Assembly: GCA_000433015.1 (NCBI GenBank)
Contig: HF998021.1
Location: forward strand, 1-12,537
DNA: 12,537 bases
Origin: Firmicutes bacterium CAG:631
GTDB taxonomy: Bacteria; Bacillota_I; Bacilli_A; RFN20; CAG-631
Direction of reading: 5' to 3'
Shown: positions 1 to 7,679 of the stretch, piece by piece
How positions within the stretch are numbered: position 1 is the stretch's first letter
Layout of the letters: the number at the start of each line of letters is the position of its first letter
Program-made: the position numbers and the translations under genes
Notes under the pieces: model-generated
Seen by the model: only the letters and a program-made list of their open reading frames with translations
Told to the model about the DNA's origin: nothing
The model's database searches: none

Positions 1-656
1 GGGGGGGGTATTTCCTTACAATTTTGAGTATGTTTTGTGTTGGCTTTTCTAGTTGGTCAATCAATGATTCACAAAAAATAGGATTAGAGGTCGAAGTTTC
101 TGATGTTATGAATTTTGATTTTTCAAATTCAATTTTTTATGTGATAGGTAGTGAAGAAGGCTTTGATTTTTATAATTTTGATAATAAAAGATATTATACT
201 GATACTACTTTTTCTATAAAAGGAAAATGTCGGCCAGATTTATTAAAAGAAAAGTATGCTTCAATAGATGTAAATGTTATTTTTGGATTAACTTATTCTT
301 ATTATACTTTAGAAAATTACGATATTTTTAATTCTAATAATTCTTTATTAGAAGTACCAACAAACTTTAAATGTCAGTTGGAAATTAGTGAAAATCGATT
401 TTTATATAGTAATGAATTATCTTATTATACTACTACATCATTAATTCAAACTTCGTATACTCTTGAAGGAAGTTTGCTTGTATATAGTGATAGTGAGCCA
501 TGTCTTTATTCATTGACTAAAGAATATCAAAGTGGAACGAATTATGTGTATTTTGAAATTTTATTTGATTTTATCAATTTAGATCTTAATAATGACACAA
601 TATTTCCTCAGTTAACTTTCAATTTCATAACGAATTTGAAAGGAGTGACTAGCTAA
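1..656 (+). CDS. Small exported protein of unknown function, 5' end missing
   Basis: The reading frame is open to the left edge (first full codon at position 3), so the gene is probably truncated at its 5' end. In-frame TTG at 24 and ATG at 30 exist but have no well-placed Shine-Dalgarno. The bases before them encode Gly-Gly-Tyr-Phe-Leu-Thr-Ile-Leu, which continues a hydrophobic segment ending FCVGFSSWSI. This looks like the end of a signal peptide or N-terminal anchor of the kind seen in SipW/TasA-type exported proteins, a resemblance only. The remaining ~195 residues are polar, rich in Tyr, Ser, Asn and Phe with beta-type patterning and few Cys, consistent with an extracellular beta-sandwich. 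Its TAA overlaps the ATG of the next gene by one base, so the two are translationally coupled. The G8 run at the edge may be a sequencing artefact or a real repeat tract. No family was recognised. Confidence 0.72.
   Translation, partial: GGYFLTILSMFCVGFSSWSINDSQKIGLEVEVSDVMNFDFSNSIFYVIGSEEGFDFYNFDNKRYYTDTTFSIKGKCRPDLLKEKYASIDVNVIFGLTYSYYTLENYDIFNSNNSLLEVPTNFKCQLEISENRFLYSNELSYYTTTSLIQTSYTLEGSLLVYSDSEPCLYSLTKEYQSGTNYVYFEILFDFINLDLNNDTIFPQLTFNFITNLKGVTS
639..645 (+). promoter_or_regulatory. Ribosome binding site inside the end of the upstream gene
   Basis: AAAGGAG lies 10 bases before the ATG at 656, within the last codons of the upstream gene. It confirms the start of the 1044-residue protein and supports re-initiation at the TAATG overlap. 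Confidence 0.7.
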
Positions 657-3600
657 TGGAAAAAAATAAAAATGTATTATGGTTTTTATTTGTATTTTTA
701 ATTTTAACTGGAAGTCTTGTCGGTTTTAGTACTTTTATTATTTTTGGCACGAATCAAACAAATGATGAAATTACCCATAGTGATGAAACAACTACTTTCC
801 ATGATGTAAATGTCCATTATGAAACGATTGCAGAAGGAATTGAAACAACGACAGAATATTTTGTTCCTAGTACATATACCATTTCACATGGAGTAACCGA
901 TGTTGACGAAAATGGTGATAATTATGGAACACATTCTATGACTGCACCAGTTTATGATGGACAGACAGGAGAATTAACTAATCCTGATCCGATTCAAATT
1001 TATTATGATGTGTATAACGGAACTAGAACTGAAATTAAGCGTAGAAGTAATAGTTCAGGACCTGAACAAATTAAAAGTTTTGAATGTAATGTCACAAGTT
1101 GGACTCAAGTTAGTGATGAAACGAGTTATTCGGTTGTATGGCAAACAAATGTAACCAAAAGTGATGGAACAGAAGACTATCTTCGATTCCAATGCGATAG
1201 TGGCAATACCCAAACACATAGGCAGCAATTTTCAGTAGGAGATGTTTACACATCAGATCAAATTATTTCTCAATCAGCTGAAATTGTAGATGGAGCCTAC
1301 GTTACAACGACAATTTATCAAAGAATCACAATTTATAAAGTTGAAGAAATTGTTTATGGAAATGTTTCTATTGAAATAGGTTGCGTTCCTATTAATGTTG
1401 ACTATGCTACATGGGTATATTATCCTCAATATGAAATAAGAATGACTAGAATTACAACCAAAGGAAATGATCCTATTTATTATGATTCAGTGGATACCAT
1501 TAAAGTAAAAGAAAATAGTATCGTTTCTCCGATAGATTTAAATGTACCCAACTATTTAAACTATGGTTATTATAAAGATATTCAATTTAGTGAATATTTT
1601 GATTTTAGTGTGCCTATTACTGGTGAAACAGATATTTATTTAAGATTTATTGAATCCAGTGATTATCTAGCGAGTTCAATTAACAATTTAACTAGTGGAA
1701 GTTTATTTTTACATGACCAATATCGAGGTGGAAGTGGTGATGGTTTAAATGTTGGAAGCGACATGACATATCATTTAAATACCAATAGTGTTTTTATTGA
1801 TAGTGCAACGATTAATGCAGGTACAACACTCAATTTTACTTATGGAAATGATGAATTATACATATCGCCTAATACTGGTAGCATTAGTGAAAATTTGGGA
1901 AATCATCGAACTTCGACCGATTATGCCATTGCTCTTGATTATAATGGAGGAAGCACATTAACTTATTGTGGGTATGACCAAGCAAGTATTTATATCATTT
2001 TAAATGGTGATTTAATTATCAATGGTACTTTAAATATAGGAGGGGAAGTAGGAGGAAGATCTGCAAGTACATTTTATAGTTACATTATTGGAAAATATGC
2101 ATTTTTGGATTTACATGGTCATAATATTATCATCAATAATGGTGGCGTTTTAAATAACTATGGATTAATCAAAGACACTGTTGGTGGTGGACAAATCATT
2201 GTCAATAGTGGTGGAAAAATTACTTCTACGGTTACCATTGCTGATGCTAGAGGAAGAGATCAATCTGCTGTAGGATTAAGTAAAAGACAAAGTTTATTTA
2301 CAGAATATAACATTTCTTATCTTCAAGTTCCATGTAAATTTTATAAGGGTGCAATTTTAGAAGGATATTGTAAAATTGATTTTCAAGAATTAGGGATAGT
2401 GAATAGCACAATTACTTTTATTGGTAATTCATTTAATAATGCATTATTTAGTTTTAATAATAATTCTTCAAGTATGGATTATGTATTGTATGAACCATAT
2501 AAAATTGGGGCATTATCAAGTCCAAGTTCCAACACAATATATACAAAAATGTATAATTGCCGGTCTCGATTTATTTTTAATACGAATATACAAGAAGCAG
2601 GAAGTTATATTTTAAGCGCAACATTATCAAATCCTTCATATGGGGATATTAATGCAGATTTTGATTTTGCAAGAATCGACTTTCCGATAAGTCCTTTATT
2701 TGATTTTATAATTAACAAAGGATACACATTTGAAATTCATAGTAAGATGACTTTTTATCCAGGCAGTAGTTTATATGCTATGAAGGGATCAACAATTCGT
2801 TTTAAACCAACAGGATATAAGACTTTTGATAGAGTTAGTGCGACAGGAAATACTTTAGCAATTAGCGGTGAAAGTCGTTATATTGCGGGTGGTTTGATGT
2901 CTTATACAACAAATATTCGAGACACTGCTAATTTAAATTTTAGTGGAAATCGGTTTGGAGTGGGAATTTATGCCCAAACGACCTATTGGAATTATGTAAA
3001 ACCTAATAATATTGTATTAGATGGTAATCTCATTTTTGATAATTCTATTGATACCAGTTATGCTGATGGAAGATATTTTATCAGTGGCAAAATGTCAATT
3101 AGTGATGAAGGAATAAATTCTTTAATTGAAAATAGGAATTATATTCAGTCTTATGATGTTAAAGCAGAACTTTATGGTGGCTTCTTTTATAATAATTCAA
3201 GCCAAAATTTATCTGGACAATATGAAAAAGCTACAAGTTTTAATTTGAATCCTTTAATCTTAAATGATGTTTCTTATATTTTGGATAGTAATCACAATTT
3301 AAAAGGAACATACGATGTAAGCACAGGTATTTTTACAAGTGAAGGCACGATGTATTACTTACATATGGACAATGATTTATACACGGATGGAAGTAGTGGC
3401 AGTGACCAAGGAAGTACTATAGATAGAACGATTACGATTAAAGAAATCAGTGAAGCAAATACAGATTATAAAATTATTAAAGATATGGATGGAAATTTAT
3501 ATGTTTATTATTGTGGAATTTATGTTTCAATAATTGATGCTAGATATAATTTTGGGGATGTTTTAACGAATGGTTATAATCTAAACGTCAATCTTAGAAA

Positions 3601-3790
3601 ATTTCATTCTAATAAAGAAAATACGACATATACAAGCAATGTCACTCGGTATAGTTATGATAGTTCTACTCAATCTTATGTAGCTCAAGCGGCAGAAACA
3701 GGCGTTAATTTATCTCCTTTATATGATAGTTGTTTAATTTATTATTCAACATCTACAAAGCAATGGACTTTTAGAGGTTTTATAAAGTAA
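656..3790 (+). CDS. Large cell-surface protein with InlB-like repeat and beta-helix-like region
   Basis: This 1044-residue protein begins with a short basic stretch and a hydrophobic segment at about residues 7-30 that acts as signal peptide or anchor. No lipobox cysteine and no C-terminal LPXTG or transmembrane tail is visible. Residues ~35-270 are Thr/Ser-rich and beta-patterned. Residues ~275-333 resemble a Listeria-Bacteroides (InlB B / Flg_new) repeat: they carry the layout Gly-Tyr-Tyr-x-Asp, then Phe-Asp-Phe, Pro-Ile-Thr and a closing aliphatic-Tyr-Leu strand. Residues ~448-525 alternate short Ile/Leu strands with Asn-Gly turns (for example NGDLIINGTLNIGG), suggesting a parallel beta-helix or adhesin-like rod. 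The rest is beta-rich with no recognised domain. The end of its N-terminal segment (LVGFSTF) resembles that of the preceding gene product (CVGFSSW), hinting at a shared export route. The gene sits in a tight set with its neighbours. Surface location is well supported; an adhesive or structural role is inferred. Confidence 0.88.
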   Translation: MEKNKNVLWFLFVFLILTGSLVGFSTFIIFGTNQTNDEITHSDETTTFHDVNVHYETIAEGIETTTEYFVPSTYTISHGVTDVDENGDNYGTHSMTAPVYDGQTGELTNPDPIQIYYDVYNGTRTEIKRRSNSSGPEQIKSFECNVTSWTQVSDETSYSVVWQTNVTKSDGTEDYLRFQCDSGNTQTHRQQFSVGDVYTSDQIISQSAEIVDGAYVTTTIYQRITIYKVEEIVYGNVSIEIGCVPINVDYATWVYYPQYEIRMTRITTKGNDPIYYDSVDTIKVKENSIVSPIDLNVPNYLNYGYYKDIQFSEYFDFSVPITGETDIYLRFIESSDYLASSINNLTSGSLFLHDQYRGGSGDGLNVGSDMTYHLNTNSVFIDSATINAGTTLNFTYGNDELYISPNTGSISENLGNHRTSTDYAIALDYNGGSTLTYCGYDQASIYIILNGDLIINGTLNIGGEVGGRSASTFYSYIIGKYAFLDLHGHNIIINNGGVLNNYGLIKDTVGGGQIIVNSGGKITSTVTIADARGRDQSAVGLSKRQSLFTEYNISYLQVPCKFYKGAILEGYCKIDFQELGIVNSTITFIGNSFNNALFSFNNNSSSMDYVLYEPYKIGALSSPSSNTIYTKMYNCRSRFIFNTNIQEAGSYILSATLSNPSYGDINADFDFARIDFPISPLFDFIINKGYTFEIHSKMTFYPGSSLYAMKGSTIRFKPTGYKTFDRVSATGNTLAISGESRYIAGGLMSYTTNIRDTANLNFSGNRFGVGIYAQTTYWNYVKPNNIVLDGNLIFDNSIDTSYADGRYFISGKMSISDEGINSLIENRNYIQSYDVKAELYGGFFYNNSSQNLSGQYEKATSFNLNPLILNDVSYILDSNHNLKGTYDVSTGIFTSEGTMYYLHMDNDLYTDGSSGSDQGSTIDRTITIKEISEANTDYKIIKDMDGNLYVYYCGIYVSIIDARYNFGDVLTNGYNLNVNLRKFHSNKENTTYTSNVTRYSYDSSTQSYVAQAAETGVNLSPLYDSCLIYYSTSTKQWTFRGFIK

Positions 3791-4504
3791 ATGAGACTAC
3801 CGATTTTATTGCCCTACGGTAATTATCTATTTATGTTTTTGAGCTACCTATTTATGCTAATTTTCAATTATATTAGAAATAGTAAGTATCAATATAAAAA
3901 ATTCAAAGTTTTTATCTTGACTACATTAACGATGATTTTTGGTATTGCTGGAACAGTAATTTTATATAACATTGAAAATCCTTCTTCGCATTTTGCATTT
4001 GGAACATCTTTATTTGGAGCAATCATCTTTTTGCCATTCTTTATGTTATTAACGAAACTTTTATATTGGAAAGGAAAATATTTAGATACTTTGCATTTTA
4101 TTGCACCTTCAATATTAGTTGTTGTTGCTATAATGAGAATCAATTGTACATTAGCAGGATGTTGTCATGGAATAATTAGTGATTTTGGGATTACATATGG
4201 AAATATTACTAGATTTCCAGTTCAACCCATGGAAGCATTTTTAGATTTGATGGCTTTTGCTTTATTATTTTTTAATGAAAAAAAAGAAATTGTAAAGGTG
4301 AACAACTATGTATTGCTTATCATAGTATATCCCATTATTCGATTGTTTTGTGAATTTTTTAGAGATGAAAGAAAAGTATTTTTAAATCTGAGCACAGGAC
4401 AAATTTTTTCTATAATTTTGTTTATTTTAGGAATGATTTTGCTTGTTATTACTTGTTTGAATAAAAAAAAGAAAAAAGAGATAGACTTAGAAAAGAAAGC
4501 ATAA
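3791..4504 (+). CDS. Divergent Lgt-family membrane protein
   Basis: This 237-residue polytopic membrane protein is related to prolipoprotein diacylglyceryl transferase, the enzyme that moves diacylglycerol from phosphatidylglycerol to the lipobox cysteine of prolipoproteins. Lgt landmarks appear in order: an N-terminal PYGNYLFMFLSYL helix; MRINCTLAGCCHG at 115-127; RFPVQPMEAF at 141-150; RLFCEFFRDE at 184-193; and STGQIFSI at 201-208. Arg116 and Arg184 match the essential E. coli Arg143 and Arg239, and Glu188 matches the EFFR glutamate. Differences are notable: the HGG histidine position aligns with Gly71, and E. coli Asn146 and Glu151 are replaced by Cys. The RxxCxxAGCC form does occur in divergent Lgt-like proteins. 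The ATG directly follows the previous stop, with only a weak AGAGG upstream, so translation is probably coupled. It could be an active Lgt variant or a repurposed paralogue. No gene symbol is given because the key histidine is absent. Confidence 0.82.
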   Translation: MRLPILLPYGNYLFMFLSYLFMLIFNYIRNSKYQYKKFKVFILTTLTMIFGIAGTVILYNIENPSSHFAFGTSLFGAIIFLPFFMLLTKLLYWKGKYLDTLHFIAPSILVVVAIMRINCTLAGCCHGIISDFGITYGNITRFPVQPMEAFLDLMAFALLFFNEKKEIVKVNNYVLLIIVYPIIRLFCEFFRDERKVFLNLSTGQIFSIILFILGMILLVITCLNKKKKKEIDLEKKA

Positions 4505-4519
4505 GTAATCTTTTTTAAG
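4486..4519 (+). terminator. Possible weak AT-rich hairpin terminator over the stop codon
   Basis: CTTAGAAAAGA (4486-4496) can pair with TCTTTTTTAAG (4509-4519), giving 11 bp with one G-T wobble and a 12-base loop that contains the TAA of the Lgt-like gene. The stem is AT-rich and only a few T residues follow, so termination would be partial at best. Confidence 0.3.
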
Positions 4520-4540
4520 TTTATCGCATTTTTAATGTAG

Positions 4541-4570
4541 TTGAATGATAAATATTTTTATTTATATAAA
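4541..4570 (+). promoter_or_regulatory. Possible sigma-A type promoter for the 386-residue membrane protein gene
   Basis: TTGAAT at 4541-4546 and TATAAA at 4565-4570 are separated by 18 bp and match 4/6 and 5/6 consensus bases. The predicted transcript start would fall almost on the AGGAGA at 4577, leaving a very short leader, so the exact boxes are uncertain. Confidence 0.4.
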
Positions 4571-4576
4571 ATAAAC

Positions 4577-4582
4577 AGGAGA
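4577..4582 (+). promoter_or_regulatory. Ribosome binding site at odds with the downstream reading frame
   Basis: AGGAGA is a good Shine-Dalgarno. The start codon at the ideal distance is TTG at 4592, but that frame stops at TGA 4613-4615 after seven codons. The TTG in the frame of the long protein is at 4602, 19 bases away, which is unusually far. Removing one T from the T6 run at 4605-4610 would join the two frames. Confidence 0.5.
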
Positions 4583-4601
4583 ACTGTAAAGTTGCTTAAT
4601 A

Positions 4602-5762
4602 TTGTTTTTTATTGAAAAGGAAGATAAACTTTTAAATAAGGACTTTTGTTACAGTTTTACTCAAAAAATAATTAAAAAATTTAATTTACCAAAATATAAA
4701 GATGTCATAGATCCTCAATTTTTGACATATATTTCAAAACCGGGAGCTATTCAATTATTGAAAACATTAAATTATTCCATTGAAGGAATTTATAAATGTG
4801 AGGTTACATTTGATGTCAAATTAGAAGAAAATTATGTAGTTTCTGATGGTTATGAAGCTAAAACAACTGGAGAAGGGCGAACAGAATATACAACTGGGCG
4901 CTTAAAAATAGATGCAACAACGACCTATACAGAAAAGAAACATCTTGAAACAAAGAAGAGATATTCTCAATGCGTAAAGACATACTTTAAACATTTTTTA
5001 TTAGATGAAAAAGGTGGATTTAGAAATTCTTCATCATCTGAATTTAGTGATGTTGATCCGGATTATCGTCGTAAAATTTTAGAAGAAATTAGTGATCATG
5101 AGTCTTTATATTCTTCTTTAGAAAATTATTCTAAAGAAGAAAAAGAGGTAAAAAAAGAATATGATCAAAAAGTAGCTAGTAATGTTCAAGTTAGTGTCCA
5201 AGCAAAGAAAGTAAAAATAACATCTCCTGACATTGAAAAAGTTGATGTTTATGCTAGTTACAATTACTATGCATCAATTTATTATAATGGAAAAGAATAT
5301 ATTTATCATGAATATGATGATCCCAATGAAGATTTCCCATTAAATTTAAACGCTACTAAAATAGTTAAAGCTTCCAAAAAAGTGTACTCTTTTCAAAAAA
5401 TGCTTGCTTGGATAATGGGGATTCCAACGTTTATTGCTTTAGCTGCCATTTTGATTGTTGCAATATTTGTAAGATTTAAAGGAAATGAACAATTTTTAAC
5501 TTATATTACCTTTCCTTTTACAATTATTGACGCTGTTGTTGCTATTATCTATTTTGTTTTATTCAATTCTTTTATAAGCACATTAGATGATATCATATTA
5601 AGTAGTTCTGGGAGCCATATGCTTAATAGGAAAAGAAATAAAAATAAAACAGCGATGATAGAAATTTTTTATTACTTGGTAGCAATAGGTTCGTTAATTT
5701 TAGCCATATTCCAATTAATTTGTGTGGTAGAAGCCTTTAAAATAGCATCGTCATATGCTTAA
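4602..5762 (+). CDS. Unrecognised membrane protein, soluble N-terminal part plus three transmembrane helices
   Basis: I do not recognise this 386-residue protein. Residues 1 to ~262 are soluble and charged, with beta-rich stretches, a Thr-rich block near 85-110 (GEGRTEYTTGRLKIDATTTY) and a Glu/Lys-rich probable helix around 165-190. Three hydrophobic helices follow at about 267-288, 298-326 and 349-378, with basic loops between them (one holds KRNKNK), so the long N-terminal part may be cytoplasmic by the positive-inside rule. No signal peptide is visible. The start is unsure: in-frame TTG at 4602 is poorly spaced from AGGAGA at 4577-4582, while a TTG at 4592 is well spaced but out of frame unless one T of the T6 run is lost. 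It appears to have its own promoter and to end before a bidirectional terminator. Confidence 0.75.
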   Translation: MFFIEKEDKLLNKDFCYSFTQKIIKKFNLPKYKDVIDPQFLTYISKPGAIQLLKTLNYSIEGIYKCEVTFDVKLEENYVVSDGYEAKTTGEGRTEYTTGRLKIDATTTYTEKKHLETKKRYSQCVKTYFKHFLLDEKGGFRNSSSSEFSDVDPDYRRKILEEISDHESLYSSLENYSKEEKEVKKEYDQKVASNVQVSVQAKKVKITSPDIEKVDVYASYNYYASIYYNGKEYIYHEYDDPNEDFPLNLNATKIVKASKKVYSFQKMLAWIMGIPTFIALAAILIVAIFVRFKGNEQFLTYITFPFTIIDAVVAIIYFVLFNSFISTLDDIILSSSGSHMLNRKRNKNKTAMIEIFYYLVAIGSLILAIFQLICVVEAFKIASSYA

Positions 5763-5845
5763 AAAATATTTTAAATTATTCATAGGAAGCACTCTTTTTT
5801 AGAACTCTTTTCTTTGTATTAAAAAAGAGGCAACTAAAACATAAT

Positions 5846-5877
5846 AAAAGATTGCTTAGTGCTTTAAGCAATCTTTT
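5846..5877. terminator. Bidirectional rho-independent terminator between convergent genes
   Basis: A 13-bp perfect stem pairs AAAAGATTGCTTA (5846-5858) with TAAGCAATCTTTT (5865-5877) around a 6-base loop. A T-rich tail follows on the plus strand and a shorter TTTTATTAT tail on the minus strand. It lies between the convergent genes ending at 5762 (plus) and 5884 (minus) and can serve both. Confidence 0.85.
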
Positions 5878-5883
5878 TAAATA

Positions 5884-7521
5884 TTAACTTACAACAATAT
5901 AAAGATTAAAGGTATTTTCGTTACAATAAGCACTAATAGAAATGGTTGTCGTATCAATCGTTTTTTCGTAAGTGTCTGTATCCGTTTCAGACATCATATA
6001 ACCAGACATGATTAATTCCATAATGTAGTCAAAACAAATATCATCAGCTTCTTCTGCAGTGGCAAAATCAACATTTAACATTGCTGTGTTCATAAAACTC
6101 ATAACCATGGCGGTATCCCAGCCATTTTCAGGATAATAGAATGGGATTTCCGCAATTAAACTTTCATCCATCATTTCTAATAAGTCTGTATAGAAATCAC
6201 CCATTTCTTCCCAAGATGTAGGATTACTAAATGGTTGATAAATATAATTGTCATAAGGAATTTTTGCATTATTAAATTGTGTAACTGTAACATTAATTTC
6301 CCATAAGTTACCTGATGTTGTATAATTTAAATTCATTTGATTTTCATTGCAAGATAAAGTTAAAGAGCCATCATCAACTGAGTTTGCATCATCGAGTCCA
6401 TCAATTCCTTGATTAGGTAAGAAATGATCTAAATAATTGTATAGTCCGTAGCCTGTTTCTAAATAATAATTGAGACCATCAAAAGCAAAGACATCAGCAC
6501 TTAAATCAAAATGGACTAAAAGATCAGAAACATTTTTGGAAGGATCTTCTTTTCCTAAAGCATTGAAGTATACTGTGTCACCCTCTTTTTCAACAACAAA
6601 TTCAACAAAGCCATCTTCAGTATTCATATATCCATATTCATCAGTAACTTCATTTTCGGTATGTTGAACATAAATGATGTCTTCATTGACAACAACCTGA
6701 AAGGTTTCATCTTCATAAGTTCCTTCAGGGTCAATTTTGGTATAAGTAAAAGCATAATCTTGATTTTTTAATAAATTTAATTTTTCTTGTAAAGCATTGT
6801 GATAATCTTCATGAGATTTTACTTTGATTTCTTTTATACCTAAATCTTGTTTAGAGGTAAAATGGCAAGTTAATTCATAACCAATAAGATAAGTTGCATA
6901 ATCCCCATAATCATAGTAAGCTTCATAAGTTAAAGAATCAATAGCACCATTTTTGTCTACAATAATATCTAATGTTGCAATTTTTCCATAATACAATGTC
7001 AATTGTCCATGAATGGCTTCTAATTCTAAATCGGTTAAATCAGCAATGGTATAAGTTGTATCATTGATTTTTTGAATTCTACTTTTGGTTAAATTTTGAA
7101 ATGGATTGTAATATTGTGTGCTAAAAACAGTCGTTTCTCCATAAAGAAGAACTTCTTCTTCAATAATCGATTGATTATCCATTGAAATGTGTTTTTCACT
7201 AACATTTCCCTTCGCATTTTTAAAATAATGTGATTCATTAATTACTTTTTCATCTGTATATTCGTAATTCCAATATTCATCACTACTAATATAGGTTTTC
7301 ATTTTTGTTTGTTTAACATTCGATTTTACATCCGTTTCTTTATCAATAGAACTTTTTTCAAGTTCAATTTCTAAAGCTAAATCCCCTTTTAATGTCTCTA
7401 AAATATGTTGTGGGACATCTTCAATTTGAGGTTGTGATGATGATGAAGTTGTTTTTTGACTGCAGGCAGTTAATAAAATAATTGGCACTAAAAGCAGATA
7501 TTTTTTAAGTTTTTTTGTCAT
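5884..7521 (-). CDS. Lipoprotein of unknown function with probable duplicated domain
   Basis: The start is the ATG at 7521-7519, preceded by GAGGAG with a 5-base spacer and a consensus promoter. Longer in-frame versions would place the promoter inside the gene. The 545-residue product has a classic lipoprotein signal: a Lys-rich N-terminus, a hydrophobic core and lipobox Leu17-Thr-Ala-Cys20, then a Lys/Thr/Ser/Gln linker. The mature protein is acidic, Tyr- and Asn-rich and beta-patterned. Two consecutive halves (about residues 35-235 and 240-420) share a layout: a helix ending in a Lys/Leu/Asn-rich stretch, a run of antiparallel strands, then a GxLTL strand pair. This suggests two copies of a LolA/LppX-like or similar beta fold, judged by eye only. 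A shorter alpha/beta module fills ~430-545. It is transcribed divergently from the RNase-like lipoprotein across 195 bp. Function unknown; solute or lipid binding at the outer membrane face is possible. Confidence 0.88.
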   Translation of the reverse strand: MTKKLKKYLLLVPIILLTACSQKTTSSSSQPQIEDVPQHILETLKGDLALEIELEKSSIDKETDVKSNVKQTKMKTYISSDEYWNYEYTDEKVINESHYFKNAKGNVSEKHISMDNQSIIEEEVLLYGETTVFSTQYYNPFQNLTKSRIQKINDTTYTIADLTDLELEAIHGQLTLYYGKIATLDIIVDKNGAIDSLTYEAYYDYGDYATYLIGYELTCHFTSKQDLGIKEIKVKSHEDYHNALQEKLNLLKNQDYAFTYTKIDPEGTYEDETFQVVVNEDIIYVQHTENEVTDEYGYMNTEDGFVEFVVEKEGDTVYFNALGKEDPSKNVSDLLVHFDLSADVFAFDGLNYYLETGYGLYNYLDHFLPNQGIDGLDDANSVDDGSLTLSCNENQMNLNYTTSGNLWEINVTVTQFNNAKIPYDNYIYQPFSNPTSWEEMGDFYTDLLEMMDESLIAEIPFYYPENGWDTAMVMSFMNTAMLNVDFATAEEADDICFDYIMELIMSGYMMSETDTDTYEKTIDTTTISISAYCNENTFNLYIVVS

Positions 7522-7526
7522 TTTAT

Positions 7527-7532
7527 CTCCTC
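7527..7532 (-). promoter_or_regulatory. Ribosome binding site that fixes the lipoprotein start
   Basis: On the minus strand GAGGAG lies 5 bases before the ATG at 7521-7519. This start places the lipobox at residues 17-20, the expected position, and excludes longer upstream in-frame starts. Confidence 0.8.
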
Positions 7533-7554
7533 TCTTTTTTATTATATTAGTTTT

Positions 7555-7583
7555 ATTATACTGATATGTTTTTCTATAGTCAA
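7555..7583 (-). promoter_or_regulatory. Near-consensus sigma-A promoter for the minus-strand lipoprotein
   Basis: On the minus strand TTGACT (7583-7578) and TATAAT (7560-7555) are separated by exactly 17 bp, matching 5/6 and 6/6 consensus bases. The transcript would start near 7548, giving a leader of about 27 bases before the ATG. It is the strongest promoter in the window. Confidence 0.85.
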
Positions 7584-7647
7584 TAAAAATAAAAAAAGCG
7601 TACAAAAACGGAAGTTTTATAATTGTAAGATTGTAATTTTTTAAATA

Positions 7648-7679
7648 TTGCATTCATCTTCAAAAAAAGTTATTATAAT
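7648..7679 (+). promoter_or_regulatory. Probable promoter for the RNase-like lipoprotein
   Basis: TTGCAT (7648-7653) lies 17 bp before TATTAT (7671-7676), which overlaps a perfect TATAAT at 7674-7679 that is 20 bp from the same box. One of these is likely the -10. The -35 is weak (3/6), so an activator or low basal expression is possible. A good AAGGAAGG Shine-Dalgarno (7703-7710) precedes the ATG at 7717. Confidence 0.5.

Noticed and set aside
2421..2615. Plus-strand frame of 64 codons within the large surface protein gene
   Set aside because: It is an overlapping frame with no ribosome site, while the enclosing gene has clear coding patterning.
656..3790. Use of UGA as tryptophan (mycoplasma code)
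   Set aside because: Tryptophan is encoded by TGG throughout the genes here and no long frame requires reading through UGA.
3889..4143. Minus-strand frame of 84 codons
   Set aside because: It lies fully inside the Lgt-like gene, has no ribosome site or recognisable product, and is a by-product of AT-rich codon use.
5791..5829. A second hairpin pairing CTCTTTTTT with AAAAAAGAG upstream of the main terminator
   Set aside because: The stem is AT-rich with a loop of about 20 bases and has no T tract. The hairpin at 5846-5877 explains termination better.
6470..6667. Plus-strand frame opposite the minus-strand lipoprotein
   Set aside because: It is a shadow on the antisense strand with no promoter, ribosome site or homology.
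7522..7653. A 44-residue N-terminal extension of the minus-strand lipoprotein
   Set aside because: It lies upstream of a strong ribosome binding site and contains the near-consensus promoter. Starting at 7521 gives a normal lipoprotein signal peptide.
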